The translations under genes and the position numbers were made by a program. From Myxocyprinus asiaticus (lineage: Eukaryota; Chordata; Actinopteri; Cypriniformes; Catostomidae): a stretch of DNA of 64,000 nt. Location: positions 20,450,931-20,514,930 of the forward strand of contig NC_059372.1 of assembly GCF_019703515.2 (NCBI RefSeq). Direction: 5' to 3'. How positions within the stretch are numbered: position 1 is the first letter of the stretch; the number at the start of each line of letters is the position of its first letter. Positions 12,191 through 25,009 of the stretch are shown here, piece after piece. The notes under the pieces were generated by a model, which worked only from the letters and a program-made list of their open reading frames with translations, made no database searches and had not been told where the DNA came from.

Positions 12191-13340
12191 CCAAAAGCTT
12201 TCCTGCTTTGTCCCCCGACTCAAAATATGACTGTCTTGCCCTAAATAACCAAAAGTCCACCTTCTGCGACAAAATAGTATTATATCTGTATTTCAATCGG
12301 GTCAATTCTCTGAGGCCATCAGATTACATTTGGCGCTTCAGCTCTGTCTCTGTACTTTTAATATTCTCTTCCAACTCCATGAGTTCTCATGCTTTGGATT
12401 TTTTGGTAAATGAGGCATACTGTATGATCCGACCCCTAAGAACTGCCTTAAGTGCCTCCCAAGCCATGCCCACAGAGGATACTGAGGACCAGTTGGTCTC
12501 CATATAAACATTGATTTCAGCCTTTAACATTTGTTGGAATTCAGGATTTTGCTAAAGGGATACATTAAAGTGCCGACTATAAGATTTCTTTTTCTCCATT
12601 TGTGGCAACAACTCTAAACTCACCAGGGCATAATCTGAGACTAAGATGTTTTCAATTGAGCAATCAGCAACAGATGAAATGAGGGACTTTTATTCTATCT
12701 AATCTATTCTAGAAAAAAATCTTATGGACTGATGAAAAAAATTTATAGTCCCTACCAGATGGGTTCAAAAGTCTCCAAATATCTGTAAGACCAAGATTTT
12801 TACACATCCTGAGAAGCATCAATGTTGCTCTAGGGGGCTTGCACACTTTTGCTTCACTATGATCAAGGACTGAATCCATCAATAGATTAAAGTCTCCTCC
12901 CAATATTATATCATGAGGGGTGCCAGCGTCTTGCAACATCCCTTCAAGATCTATAAAAAAAAACTGATTATCAGCATTAGGTTCGTAAATATTAGCCAAA
13001 ATCAACCTTTGCCCCTGAATTTCTGCTAAAACAATAATGATTCTTCCTAAATTATCTTTAATCTGTTTGAGACATTTGAATTGTAGATGTTTACTTATCA
13101 ATGTAATGACTCCCCTGCTCTTACTTGAGCCAGCACTAAAGAAAACATGCCCACCCCATATCTTCCCAAATTTTTCAGCTTCCTGCAGGGAAAGATGCGT
13201 TTCTTGAAGAAACACTACATCATATTTCTTACGTTTAAGAAAATAAATAACCTTCCTTCTTTTTATGGGGTGCCCCAACACATTCCACGAGGAGAGTCAA
13301 TCCACTCATTATTAACATTTAACATTTTGACATATTAGAG
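9600..13340 (-). pseudogene. L1 ORF2 remnant (endonuclease, reverse transcriptase)
   Basis: The AP-like endonuclease lies at about 13281-12709, with VVFLQETHLS (catalytic Glu), ANIYEPNADN and DIILGGDFNLLMD. Reverse transcriptase blocks follow: LPTGKSPGPDGFAAEFF (11930-11643), VGFIRGRSFSDNIRH and LNAEKAFDMVEWDYLF (11630-11379), GCPLSPLLFCLALETLA and the catalytic YADDILLF (11379-11099, in shifted frames). The C-terminus has CWWCQSEDGDTTHVFW (about 9930-9850). The order is that of an L1 ORF2 protein. Frameshifts separate every block, so no intact enzyme is possible. Confidence 0.9.
12151..12189. repeat. (AT)n microsatellite inside L1 ORF2
   Basis: About 19 AT units sit within the linker between endonuclease and reverse transcriptase, right after the codons for ESGDKAGKLLA. 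It evidently expanded after the element inserted. Confidence 0.95.
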
Positions 13341-14069
13341 AAATTAGATTGTGTGTCAAAAATACAATTATAAAGACTACATTTCACTTTAGTGCAACAA
13401 TCAACCCCTGAACTTTCAACAGAACAGAAAAAAATGGAAAAAAGAAAAACGTGCGCATTAACCCCACGCACGACAGTGCCAACCGGCGTCCATCCCTCTA
13501 AACTCAGACAGTCCATGTACACCTACGAGAGCCCCCACGACAACTTTGCCATCAGATTGCTCAAGTCCAGGGCTTCTATACAAAAATTTGTAATACAGAA
13601 TTACAGAACCGAAGATAATCTATAAAACAAACTCCAGCCCATAAGCGGAATAAACACAAAAAAACATGTAGATTCATCCACTTAATTGTCTCGAAGGTGT
13701 GTGCCTCCATAAAACAAGCTCCAGCCGCTAGCGGAACCAGCACACAAAACAAAACAAAAAACACGGGCCGTTCAGTTCTTCGGGTAGTCAAACTCACTCC
13801 AATGTCCTGCAAGACAAAAAAAAAAAAAAACAACTCCAGCCAACAGGAGGCATAAGCACCCAAAACGAGCAGATTCATCCACAAGCTGTCCCAATGATAC
13901 TACACAAAGCAAACTCCAGCCGCTAGGCGGAACCAGCACAAAGGAAATGAAAAAGGCGCTTAGTTTCCTTGGACAGTCGAGTGTATGTTCAGTGAGTCGA
14001 TCCACTTGGCAGCAACATGAAAATCACCAAATGGCTTACTCACTCCAGTGTCTTTATGTAGGACAATGC

Positions 14070-14890
14070 TTGTTGTGGGCATGTAAATATTTTGCAGCCA
14101 TCCTTAGTATCTGTTCTCAGTTTGGCCTGAAACATCAGCAACATCAACAAAAGCGATCTTCTGTTGATGTAAGAGATTCTTGCATTCCCTGAATCGTTCA
14201 CGTTTCTCTCTTGTCAAATTCGCAAAGTCTGGGAACAAGAAAATGTTGTGGTTCTCCCAAGAGAGCTTCCCTTTACTCCTCGCCTCGCATAACACGAGAA
14301 CTTTATCGGTTTATCTCAGGAATTTGGCCAGAATTGATTGGGGCCGGTCTCCCTCTGTGGATCTCCAAACCAGGACTCTGTGAGCTCGCTCGATTTCCAG
14401 CATATGGCCTGTTATGTCGAGCAGACTCGGGAAGAGCCTGTCTAGGAATTTCACCATATCTCGGCCTTCTTCATGCTCAGGAATTCCAACAATTCGGACT
14501 TTGTTTTACCGGCTACGATTCTCAAGGTCTTCCAATTTTTCCAAAACGCGTTCCAAATCTTCCTGGGTCGCTAAACGATTAGCAGCTAATTCCCTCTCCA
14601 ATGATTCCAGATAATCAATCCATCTCTCGATGTCTGACAATCTTGTAACCAACTCAGAGAAATTCGTCTCCATGGAAGTGATCGATCGATGTATTACAGC
14701 AAGATCCTCCAAGTCTGCAAACAACCTTAGTCAGCATTGCCGACACATTCATCAATTCATGGCGGATTTCTTTCCGTTCACCATCCGAATTGAGTCCGGG
14801 GCTTTCGGCCTGCCACTGCGGGGAATCAGCCCGAGCACGTAAGTGTCTTTTAATATCTCCAGAGCCTGAGGATTTTGAATTCTTTGACAT
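14070..14890 (-). pseudogene. L1 ORF1 remnant (coiled coil plus RNA-binding domain)
   Basis: The start codon is at 14888-14890 (MSKNSKSSGSGD...). A coiled-coil segment follows at about 14724-14506 (TNFSELVTRLSDIERWIDYL, then LERELAANRLATQEDLERV). Next come a typical NRSR-like junction, IRIVGIPE-type sequence about 14500-14470, and an RRM/C-terminal part (SWENHNIFLFPDFANLTREK). This is the layout of L1 ORF1 proteins (Transposase_22 type), which coat element RNA. At least two frame changes split it. Confidence 0.8.
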
Positions 14891-15042
14891 ATTGTCTTCT
14901 TTGAACAGTTAAGAATCAGGGTGTATAGAATCTCACCGGTTTATGACACAAATATTATTAAAACTAGCAAAGTGCGCAGAGCTCTCCGATCATATGTCCG
15001 CTCCTCGCATGGCATCACGTGACTCCCCCCAGTTCCTCCATT

Positions 15043-15930
15043 TGTAATCCTTATACCTGCCACTTGCTTTTTTAACAAGCAACTGGCTGATGTCCACTGA
15101 TGCCTGTATGACAGTGTTTCTGTACTGCTGAATCTCTAGTGCCACAGCAAAAGAAGTTATATTTTACCTGAGTTTTGAGTTTGCAGTCTGAATCAAATGT
15201 GGTGCAATACTGCCAAGACTTTCTATTGCATTATTTTTGCTTGCTACACTCAAAAACAAACATACAGTGTGACTAGTGTAGTGCAATTCACGATCAAATG
15301 CTGGGTCTTTTAATGAATTACTAAAGAGACACACAGGCGGACTGCTGTCTTTTATTTAATGACATGATTTGCCAACACACCAGCACATAATCACTAATGT
15401 GTTTTGCTCTTTTGTTACTGAATTTGTAGTCTGGCCATAAACCAGAGAATTAGTGAAACATGCCTGAATTACCCACACATATTTAATTAGTGCTTGTTCT
15501 CTTTTGTTGCAGTTCTCTTGTAATTCTATTTAATTTCACATTTGGAAAGTGGTGAGGTGGTTAGCGCTGTTTTTATTAACCAGTCATGCACCTGGCACAT
15601 AGCTTTCTGAGATGTGGGCTTTTAATGGATACCAGACTTAAGCAGATATTGCGTTTGCTCTGTGTCTCAACATTGCATAAGACACAAGCTCAGTGTGTGG
15701 CCTGACCTGTGATCTCTAATGTCATTCTCTTCCAGTGTCCTTGTTTAAGGCCGTTCAGACCAACTGGTCAATATTTGACTGGTTAGCAGGGTTACTCCCT
15801 GCTGGTAGATGCTGTAACTGCACAATCTGGGCTGAAAGAACATCTTGCTACATTGACAATTTTTCAAAAATATCTGTATGTTCTGATGAAATACTTTTCT
15901 TTCTTTTTTTTCCTTTTTTTTTTTTTTTTT
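15043..15930. other. Intron 2 sequence without recognised content
   Basis: Repeat-poor intron sequence ending in a T-rich tract (15890-15930). No coding evidence. The phrase gtggttagcgctg near 15555 is too short to call a tRNA-derived SINE. Confidence 0.45.
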
Positions 15931-16310
15931 GCAAGCAACATATAAATCACAAACATTTAATTATAGTCTAGTAGATGCTTTAGCAGTGCCGCTTTTTGGA
16001 GGGCTCTTAAAAGTGTAAAATTCCCTGTTTGCTGCCTTAGACCCCACAGCTCAAGATAGTCACTAGTAAAAGGCTTTGGACTGTGAGTGTTGTTGTTGTA
16101 CCATCAGTCATTCATCCCTTTTTTTTGCAAGCAACATATAAATCACAAATATTTAATTATATTCTAGTAGATGCTTTAACAGCACCCCTTTTTGGAGGGC
16201 TCTTAAAAATGTTAAATTCCCTGTCTGCTGCATTAGACAACACTGCTCAGGATAGTCTCTAGTAAAAGTCTTCGGACTGTGAGTGTTGTTGTTGTACCAT
16301 CAGCCATTCA
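15931..16310 (+). repeat. 196-bp tandem duplication
   Basis: Two direct copies (15931-16126 and 16127-16310) both begin GCAAGCAACATATAAATCAC after a T-tract and both run through tggagggctcttaaaa and gtgagtgttgttgttgtacc. Divergence is roughly ten per cent by eye. The second copy ends where the next element begins. Confidence 0.9.
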
Positions 16311-17265
16311 GGCCGGATTCACACATACTCCGTGAGCAAGGCGTGAGCAACGCGTCGCATTTGGGCTTTCACGTTGGCTGCGTCTCTTTTTTAGGTTCCT
16401 ATGGCAACGGTGGGCAGTCACATGCACTTGTGTATCAGTGTACTTGTTTGTGATTGGTTAATATATCAAAGCCCCTTTCAAGGCAAGTCAGTCCACTCTG
16501 CGGTCATCTTTGGCATGCTCTCGGGCAGCTATTTTCTTTGTAAACAAGCGGCATAAAAGTAAAGCTGCTGTCTGCTTGAATGGGGAAAGACAGTTGGTCA
16601 AGATTACGATCAAAGAACATATTTAAAATCATCAATAAAATCTGACAACAATAGTATCATAAATTGTGCTTCTTTAGCTTAGATCACACACACAAAAAAA
16701 AAGACGCTTTTTTCAAGGTTGGTTCAGCATGTGCGTTCTTGAGCTAATTGACAGGCAATGTCTGTATCTGAAAGGTGATTGGCTCTTTTACTTGTAAAGG
16801 GGGACTTCCTTTCTACATCTATTCCAGTTTATACCATTTATTTTAATACCAGTGGTCCATCTCTTCTAAACTGTCTCTTTATATACACAACAAAAGTCCT
16901 GCATTTACATGTAATTTATTAATTCTTTCCTTTATTTAGTTATTTTGTGTTTGTTTGTATGCAGACATATAAATTGTAGTGTATGGTAGATTCGGTTTAA
17001 ATATTGTTTATTTGCTTTTGCGTCTTTTTAATAATCTCATGATTATTTTAGTTTTCTGCTACACCCAGAGTTCAGCGTGAGCCGTGTATCAAAAATAGGC
17101 TCTGTGCCGAAACTATCAGCTCACCGCAGCGTGTCTGGGACACGTCACCTCACAACTCAGGCTTGCAATGTGAAGGGTGTAATCTGTTAACATGGGCGCC
17201 GAAACAAAAACGTGCTGCTCACGCCACGCTCACGCCCCACTCACGGAGGATATGTGAAGCCGGCC
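16311..17265. mobile_element. MITE with GGCCGG termini (Harbinger-like)
   Basis: The left end GGCCGGATTCACACATACTC and the complement of the right end GGCCGGCTTCACATATCCTC match well and continue into CCGTGAG. The flanking trinucleotides are TCA and TTA, near the TWA target of Harbinger elements but not identical. The element is about 955 bp, with no protein frame of note. Confidence 0.65.
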
Positions 17266-17489
17266 TTAAGATGTCACTTTCCTGCAGCTCAAGAGTTATA
17301 AGTCACATGTCATTTACTGTTCAAAACGCATACTTCCAGAGTGCTCCTGCTCCAGCCGAGCAACTGCCACTGATGAATAGGAAATGTAAACAGATCGCTT
17401 TCTCTTTGTATTATAGAGCTCCTTGTTCCAGACGGTGAATAAACACACAACTCTCAATTCACACTTTTTCTGTTTAGTATAACCGTACC

Positions 17490-18336
17490 CAGGGTTGGGA
17501 GGGTTACTTTTGAAATGTATTCCACGACAGATTACAGAATACATGCTGTAAAATGTAATTTGTAACGTATTCCGTTATATTACTCAAGGTCAGTAATGTA
17601 TTCTAAATACTTTGGATTACTTCTTCAGCACTGGTAGATTTTTTTCACTTGCTTTGATTATAAAAACTCTGCCAGTACAGTAAGACAAAATACACGTTAA
17701 AAATACATTCTCTGAAAAACCTAAATATCTTATGCAGTGTTGTTTCTAAAACGAGATAAATCTAATTGATCTTGTTTTAAGGATTTATAGATATTTTTAC
17801 AGGAAAACAATACAAAAATTATTATCAAGAATACGATTTTTGCCCTAATATCAAAGGTCTTACTAGAAAAAAGAAATTATGATCCAACGTGAATTTTCTT
17901 AATAAAAAATATGATCATGCCTGGGAACATGTGCATGTAAAATGGCTAGAAATAGCATTTTAGCTTAGCGTAAAGCTGATAATTTACACAAGGTTTATTT
18001 CTATTTCTTTTGCTCCAAACTTACTTCAAACTTACTTCTCTGTCTGCTCGTATGAATGTAGCACATCATAAGAAAGTGTTTCACCGCTGTTCAAATGCAC
18101 TTGGATCGCATCATTTATATGTATAAATGTTTTCCATCTGAAAGGACTAAATATTAAATGAAACAAATGACAATAAAATGCAAAGTAATCTCTTCAGTAA
18201 TCAAAATACTTTTTGAATGTAACTGTATTCTAATGACCAATTATTTAAATTGTAACTGTAGTGGAATACAGTTACTTATATTTTGTATTTTAAATACATA
18301 ATCCCGTTACATGTATTCCGTTACTCCCCAACACTG
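17490..18336. mobile_element. hAT non-autonomous element with perfect 8-bp TSD
   Basis: It starts CAGGGTTGGGAGGGTTAC and ends ...GTTACTCCCCAACACTG. The octamer ACCGTACC flanks both sides exactly (17482-17489 and 18337-18344). It contains multiple GTATTCC/TGTAATC-type subterminal repeats and an internal stretch (ctaaatatctta...cttgttttaaggat) related to the inverted-repeat module of the elements at 1-1424 and 26137-27596. 847 bp, non-coding. Confidence 0.9.
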
Positions 18337-19559
18337 ACCGTACCCATCCGGCAAAGAGCTAGATGATGGACAGTTCTAATTATGTTTAATAGTGCCGATA
18401 GTAGATGTAATATCTGAATGAACTGTTTTAGTTAATCTTTCAGGCTTCATACTAGTATAATAATCAAATCATGATTTAAATGTTGCATAATAATTCCAAT
18501 AAAGGTGAAGGACAGCTTGGATTTCATTATTGCCTTTTTTTATTGCAGTTAATATTTAGTAAAACATCGCTGAATGGTAAAGGGAATTGTAGATATTTTC
18601 AGATCCCCCATATTTCTTAGCCCTCAAACAGATTCTCTTAATACTTGATCCAAGGCCACACTACTATTACATGTTTTCTACTGTGGTATTAAGATACTAT
18701 GACCTTTAACCTGTTTTTGTCCCATTGTAACAGGTCAGTTGTGCTCTGTAATGGTGCAGAATGAACCTAAAAGCGGAAATGCAAACATCCTTCTGGAATG
18801 GAAGCGTTGGTAGCATTTTGTGTATGATGGTACTACCTCCAAAGTATACTGGTACCAGACGCCATAATGTAATGTCCAATGATCTAGAACAAATTCAAGA
18901 GAGCTTTAGAGATAGCAAAGAACGTAATTAGTGACTTTGTTGCAAATTTCTTGGTAGAAATTAACGTATAAGTAAAATAAAATAAGAAATACTCCTTTCA
19001 ACTGCTCCTTCGAACACTATTTTTATTCTTTCCACCAAAAGACTCAAGCTTTAAATTCAGACGTGCCTTGATGCAGCATATTTAAGCTTTTGGATGCAGC
19101 TTGTGTGCTAAACAGGCACGATTCAACATGTTTCCAGCAACAAGTAATTTGTAAGTCCACACTGATTGCGAAAATGGTTTGCGATGTGAGAATCTCCAAA
19201 CAAAAAAATATCTGATGTTTTATACATACAGTAGTTGTGAGGAGCAGGATTTTGGACCAATGAGATTTCACCAAGGGCGGGGCTACCCAGTGTAACACTG
19301 CAGAAATAGAAAACAAGCAATTGATAAAATTTTACTATCATTTGAACGATGCTTGTTGCGGTCGCGGCTGGCTAGGACAAAACTCAGATTTACAGTACAT
19401 GGAAAATGTAAGCTTTTATTACATTGTGCCTGATTAGGACACTATATCACATATGTCCCTCTGGACATGGGGACAGAAAAGTCATTAAAGCTGTGTCCTT
19501 AGGGGAAAAAAAGGGTGAAAATAGAGGGCCTGGAGACCAAATTGCCATATAATCCTTGA

Positions 19560-19830
19560 AGCTCGGCTGAAGCCTCCAACTTCCTCCCTTCTCCTGCTGC
19601 TGGCATTAATATCCGTTAGAGCTTGGCACACTTCATCCGCAGATAAAAAACCCAATGAATGCTGAAATACAAAAAGTGCCCTAGGTGGTCAGTCTTTAAG
19701 GATTGCTTTTTATGCTTGAGCAGATTTAAGACTATCCTTTTAAACTTTTCCTGAGCTTGTATAAGATCTCACAGTTGACCATGAGCAGTTAATGAGGTGT
19801 GAGCGTAATTGAGTCCACCTTTGATGTCAC
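19560..19830. promoter_or_regulatory. Candidate conserved non-coding element
   Basis: Repeat-free, mixed-composition segment (GCATTAATATCCGTTAGAGC, CAATGAATGCTGAAATAC, GCAGTTAATGAGG) with no open frame of interest. It looks more constrained than its flanks. This is inference only; no alignment was made. Confidence 0.2.
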
Positions 19831-21177
19831 AAAATAGATATCTCATTCTGTATTGTCAATATCAGGCTTATGTATAACCTAAAAATATAGGTAAGGCAAT
19901 ATAGGTCTGCCAGTTGCTATCGAAAAATAAACCCTGACAGGATATTGAAATAATGTATTGATCTGAGTTGAAACTATTTTATTATGTGAGCAGAAAGAGA
20001 CTACAGAGTGATACAGAGACTAAACTAGCATAGTGTAGTTGTCAGTGACAATGGTCAAATGCACAGTTAAGAGGTCATTATATAAGATATTTGACCTCTT
20101 GAATGCTACGATTGACCAATTAGAATACATTTTTCCAGAGAGCTGTCTTATAATATAAAAATACTTGGCATACAATTACACAGTAACCTTCAAAGAACTC
20201 ACAACTTTAGAATGAATGGTGCTCAAAAAAACAAAAACAAAAAACAATATTTGAATATTTTTTAGGATGAGGCAGACAGGGTCAGTCTTTTCATAGGTAT
20301 TCAAGATGTTCTGAAGCAGTGAATACTGAAGTATGCTAGTCTGGACTGCAATGTGCAGGGATGGAAAGTAAGGTGCTTAAGCAGTTGGCTGGGTTTCATA
20401 TGGCTTGTGAAAACTGCTGCGCTAATTGTTTTTTTTTCCTCCACAACACAAACTGGCATCTGTGGACTCGTACCACATTCATTGGTGTGTGACTGTCACT
20501 TGACTTTAGTGATAGCAAGCAAAGTGTAAACTGCAAAGAGTGTACCCAATAAAGGTTATCAAAAGTTAGCCAAGCTGTGGGGCTGTTGAGTTTCTGTTTG
20601 CACTTCCTTACAACAGAGATACAAATTTAAGATCAACATAATATAAAGCTAATGAAGGGAATTGTCTTTATTTATTTTTCTTTGTTTTTTATTATTAAAA
20701 ATTTATGAATTTTTATTATTACTATAATAATAATATTAAAACCTTTATTATGTTATTAATATAAAATACATGTAATATTAATAAATATTGTTGTAAATTC
20801 TAGTTGTAGAATCTTTGTCAGATGTGTGTGCAGAGTGAGAATGAAATTGTATGGAGATGATTTAAAGGTGAAGTGTGTTTTATTTTTTCCTGATCACAGC
20901 CCCCTGCCATTGGTTGGACACACAGATGAACCCGCCCCGAAAGCACACAATTTAGACGGAATGCTCAAACAAACAGAGCAACGTTTTGATTAGTGCCACA
21001 GTGTTACACTTTTCAGAGGAATCAAACAATGGGTTATTTGATTGTCTCTGCATATTAAGTGAGGGTATGAGAAAGTATTTATTTATAATAATTTAATTTA
21101 ATTTATTTATTTACATCAAAGAATTACACACTTTTAACTTGTAGGTCATTTTGTAGTGCAGGTGTAGTCTTGCGTAG

Positions 21178-21206
21178 CCAGACCTATGACTACGGCATAG
21201 GTCTGG
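21178..21206. repeat. Short perfect palindrome
   Basis: CCAGACCTATG at 21178-21188 is mirrored by CATAGGTCTGG at 21196-21206 with a 7-base spacer. It may be the core of a decayed fold-back element. Confidence 0.8.
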
Positions 21207-21855
21207 GGTCTATAGCTACTCCAATTGGCCACGGACCAACCATTTAGACAGGAAAAGCCATCTAACTGACAGGTAAAGCGACCAATCACAGTCAGTTTTG
21301 TCATTACGGGGTGTTTAGGGGCAGGGTTATCGTAGATGTATCATATCATAATAAAAGACCGACATTGCAGAAAAATTATTTATATAATTGCGCGGGTCTC
21401 CGTGAGCGATTGCTCAGAACACGATTGCAAGCGATTGCTTGTAGAGATCCTAAGTACAGCACAGAAAACCTCATTGTAGAGAATTTCACAGACATAACTA
21501 AGTAAACAAAGCAAAAAATGCAGCTCTGCTTGTGGATATCCACTTTACTTTCTGCTACGTGCCTCAAACAAAACTCTGAATATCTATAAAAGATTTGATG
21601 TCACTGACATGGCAAAATTCTGTGATTATTTCTTCCTCAAAAGTGCTCATTCTGTCAACACGGGACCTTGTGACACAACTCGGCTTCCAGGCAGACTGAT
21701 AAAATGCCCAATGTGTGTCTACTCACGGAAGTTCCATCGAAACAGACAACTTAGAACTTAAGCATTTGATGCAATGTACTTAGTATGTAAATGTGTTGTT
21801 GCATTGTATTTTCATTTAAAGTACCTTCATTTTATTACATCTGTAGTTACACTGT

Positions 21856-21931
21856 TAACCTTACCCCTAATCCTAAACCTAACCCTTACCCTAAACCCTA
21901 ACCCTAATCTAAACCCTAACCCTACCCCTAA
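21856..21931. repeat. Degenerate telomere-like (CCCTAA)n tract
   Basis: About 75 bases of CCTAAMCCTAACCCT-type units with several variants (ACCTTACCCCTAATCC, ACCCTAAACCCTAACCC). Perfect runs are short. The right-hand flank (tattttaatgttagtacatagtagttaag type) resembles a dispersed fish repeat, so the tract may be a variable part of a transposon rather than a former telomere. Confidence 0.75.
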
Positions 21932-22305
21932 ATGTGCCAGTACCTCAACCTCAGTAGCAGAAAATATTAAACTTGTGAGAATTTTGCAGAACAACATGTA
22001 GATACACAATATGTACATTGTATCATATGCATTTTAATGTTAGTACATAGTAGTTAAGGAAGAAACCTAATTTTCATTGGGGTTTTTTACCATTTAAAGA
22101 GAGTACTGAAGAGAAGGACTTTTGGTCAACATTGGAAACATTTTAATCATAAACAATGAACTCCTCATGCCTACGCTTCAGTGAAAAATGGCCAATTGTG
22201 AGCGGTGTCTCTTGCCACACTTATCGGGAAGGCAAAAGCCATGTTTATCATAATGAAATGAGGTTACACTAATTCATTTATAGAGTTATAATCTTCTGTC
22301 TCTGA

Positions 22306-23052
<747 letters not shown>

Positions 23053-23272
23053 GTTGGGGCCGTTCTCATTCGTTTTCAATTGTTTTTCTGTGTAAGCATG
23101 CACTAGATGGACGTCTTTTACTGCTGTGCCTCGTATCGCAGTTTTTTCAGCGTATCGTGCAGAAGCACCAAGTTTTTTAAAATGCATCTCGAGACATCTG
23201 CGTTCTGTTATATTCTTTGCTGTATATCTTGCTTTTTCTTGCGCAAGAACGTGTTTGGTCTGAACAGCCCCT
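23053..23272. mobile_element. Short MITE with GGGGC(C/T)GTTC termini
   Basis: TTGGGGCCGTTCTCATTCG at the left is mirrored by ...TGGTCTGAACAGCCCCTAA at the right. About 220 bp, non-coding. The termini are only about 70% identical and no target duplication is clear. Confidence 0.55.
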
Positions 23273-24412
23273 AATTCAGGTAGTATCACTTAGTTTCAGT
23301 GTGCACTGAAATAAATCACACATAATTGGAACAATTTATATTAATATGCATTACATGTTTTGTGCCAACCCTGTGGCATTCAACATGTTTAGGGGTTGAA
23401 TGTTCCAGGGGTACAGTATAAAAATGTCTAATAATGGCCTTACTGTATAACGAGCAAATATCATTGCACCATACTGCATTATTTATAGTCTGTGTTCTTG
23501 TGCTTGATTGTTGATATTACACAGTCTTATATTTTGCATATACCTGTAACTCCTCTTCTGACTATCCAGAGGCAAACCAGAGGGCTTTAACATTCCGCTA
23601 TACGCTTAATGTTTTCTCAGTAGCATGTCTAAAGGCTCTCAAGGTCTCTGTCTGTGATCTCTCACTGATAAGCCCAGTAGATGCTTAGCTAACCAATGCT
23701 TTAACACTGGCCTATTGCCATGTGGGGAAGCAGCAGGTTTGGTTAATGATCCCTCGTTGAGTCATCGGGTGCACTTGTTTAATGACAAGGTCTGGTTGTA
23801 GTTCCCAGTGTAAAGTAAATCTGTCCAATGTGGATATCACAGTGGGTGATTTTTACAAAGGCCTTTCCATCTACATGACATATCTTGGTTGTTTTTTACA
23901 CCCTTGGGGTTTCAAACTGAAGGATAATTTCACACTTACCAATTCTGGTCAGTGATTTCTTCTCATGACATCTGGCAAGAGTCGCTCTACCAGCACAAGA
24001 TATGATGCTTGAAACCAGCATGATCTATTGAGCCAATAAATTCATTTTGTATAATATGCCTACTGTATATACCAACTTGTTCTGAACATCCTTTCAGTGA
24101 TATGTTTGGGGAAAGCTTATAAACAATTGGTCTTCAAGGGGGAGATTTCTTTAGCTCAAGCAAATATTTGAGAAAAAAAAAATGAATGTATGCATTAATT
24201 AAAGATAATTAAATTGTTTTGTCTGTTTAACGTCCAAAACAACTTCAACAGAAGCTAAAGTTACGAAGCTAAAGTTTTTCTGTCCTACATTAAAATGTAT
24301 TAAGCAAAATTAAAATGTAAAGTATATTACTTTGTACATCAATAATAATTAATTTAATGGATTTGCAATGTATGTGTCATAACTATGTATGTAAGTATGT
24401 GTATATGTTACT
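23273..24412. other. Intron 3 sequence
   Basis: No genes seen. 23560-23860 has balanced composition and could contain regulatory sequence, but nothing specific supports that. Confidence 0.4.
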
Positions 24413-24439
24413 ATATGCATTAGGGGTGTAACAGTTCTA

Positions 24440-24857
24440 ACACACTCTCATGGCGAAATCGTAAGGATTTGCACGACTTTTATAAATTTGACTAATTTGT
24501 ATGATGTACGACTGCACTCATATGAATTCGTACGATTTTCACTACAGCCAGTGATGTCGCTGGACATCGTAACCATCTAATACATGACAATTACTTGCTT
24601 CTGTCACACATAACAGCTTCCTATCATGTTTACATTCTACTGATCGGTTAAGTTTAGATAAGGGGTTTGGGTAAGGGCCTAATATTAATAAGCATGTCCT
24701 TAACACCTCGTGTGCGGAACTCATGCTTACTTCCGCATTAGACATCTGGGCATTTGCACGTGATGAATTTGGACAAATTTATACCAACAAAATCGAACGA
24801 AATCATATGAAGTAGCCAACTCGTAAAATATGTACGAATTTTCATGAGATCGGGTTG
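24440..24857. mobile_element. MITE-like insertion inside hAT family 2 copy 1
   Basis: This block is absent from the corresponding place in copy 2 (58519-59949). Its ends, CTCTCATGGCGAAATCGTA and the complement of ...TACGAATTTTCATGAGATCG, form an imperfect inverted repeat. Exact borders and target duplication are uncertain. Related motifs occur at 4790-4860 and 5690-5790. Confidence 0.6.
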
Positions 24858-25009
24858 AACGGTTCATATTCCGGTTTCAGTACGGTTCGGTAAATACTAT
24901 GTTCAGGAAAAAATTATATTGTCAAATCCAAAGTAAGAATACTCCATTTGGGAACACATACTTTAACAGGTTTTACCTTGTGAAAAATCCCCATAGTTTT
25001 ACCACCGTA

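Larger units (their letters stand above)
9345..15029 (-). mobile_element. Full-length, degenerate L1-type LINE
   Basis: The element reads from 15029 (5' end, starting GGGGGAGTCACGTGA on the minus strand) to 9345 (3' end, AATCAATAAAATTG...AACAAG). An imperfect target duplication brackets it: CAGTTCCTC-T-ATT at 9332-9344 and CAGTTCCTC-C-ATT at 15030-15042. In order it has a 5' UTR of about 140 bp, ORF1, then ORF2 with endonuclease, reverse transcriptase and a C-terminal Cys/His motif. Many stops and frameshifts and an (AT)n tract interrupt ORF2. About 5.7 kb fits a complete fish L1-clade element. Confidence 0.9.

Noticed and set aside
12082..12507. 141-codon plus-strand frame with repeated IY
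   Set aside because: Antisense of L1 ORF2 plus the AT microsatellite; not a gene.
15545..15580. tRNA-derived SINE head (gtggttagcgctg)
   Set aside because: Only a dozen bases resemble a tRNA B-type sequence; no A box, tail or target duplication.
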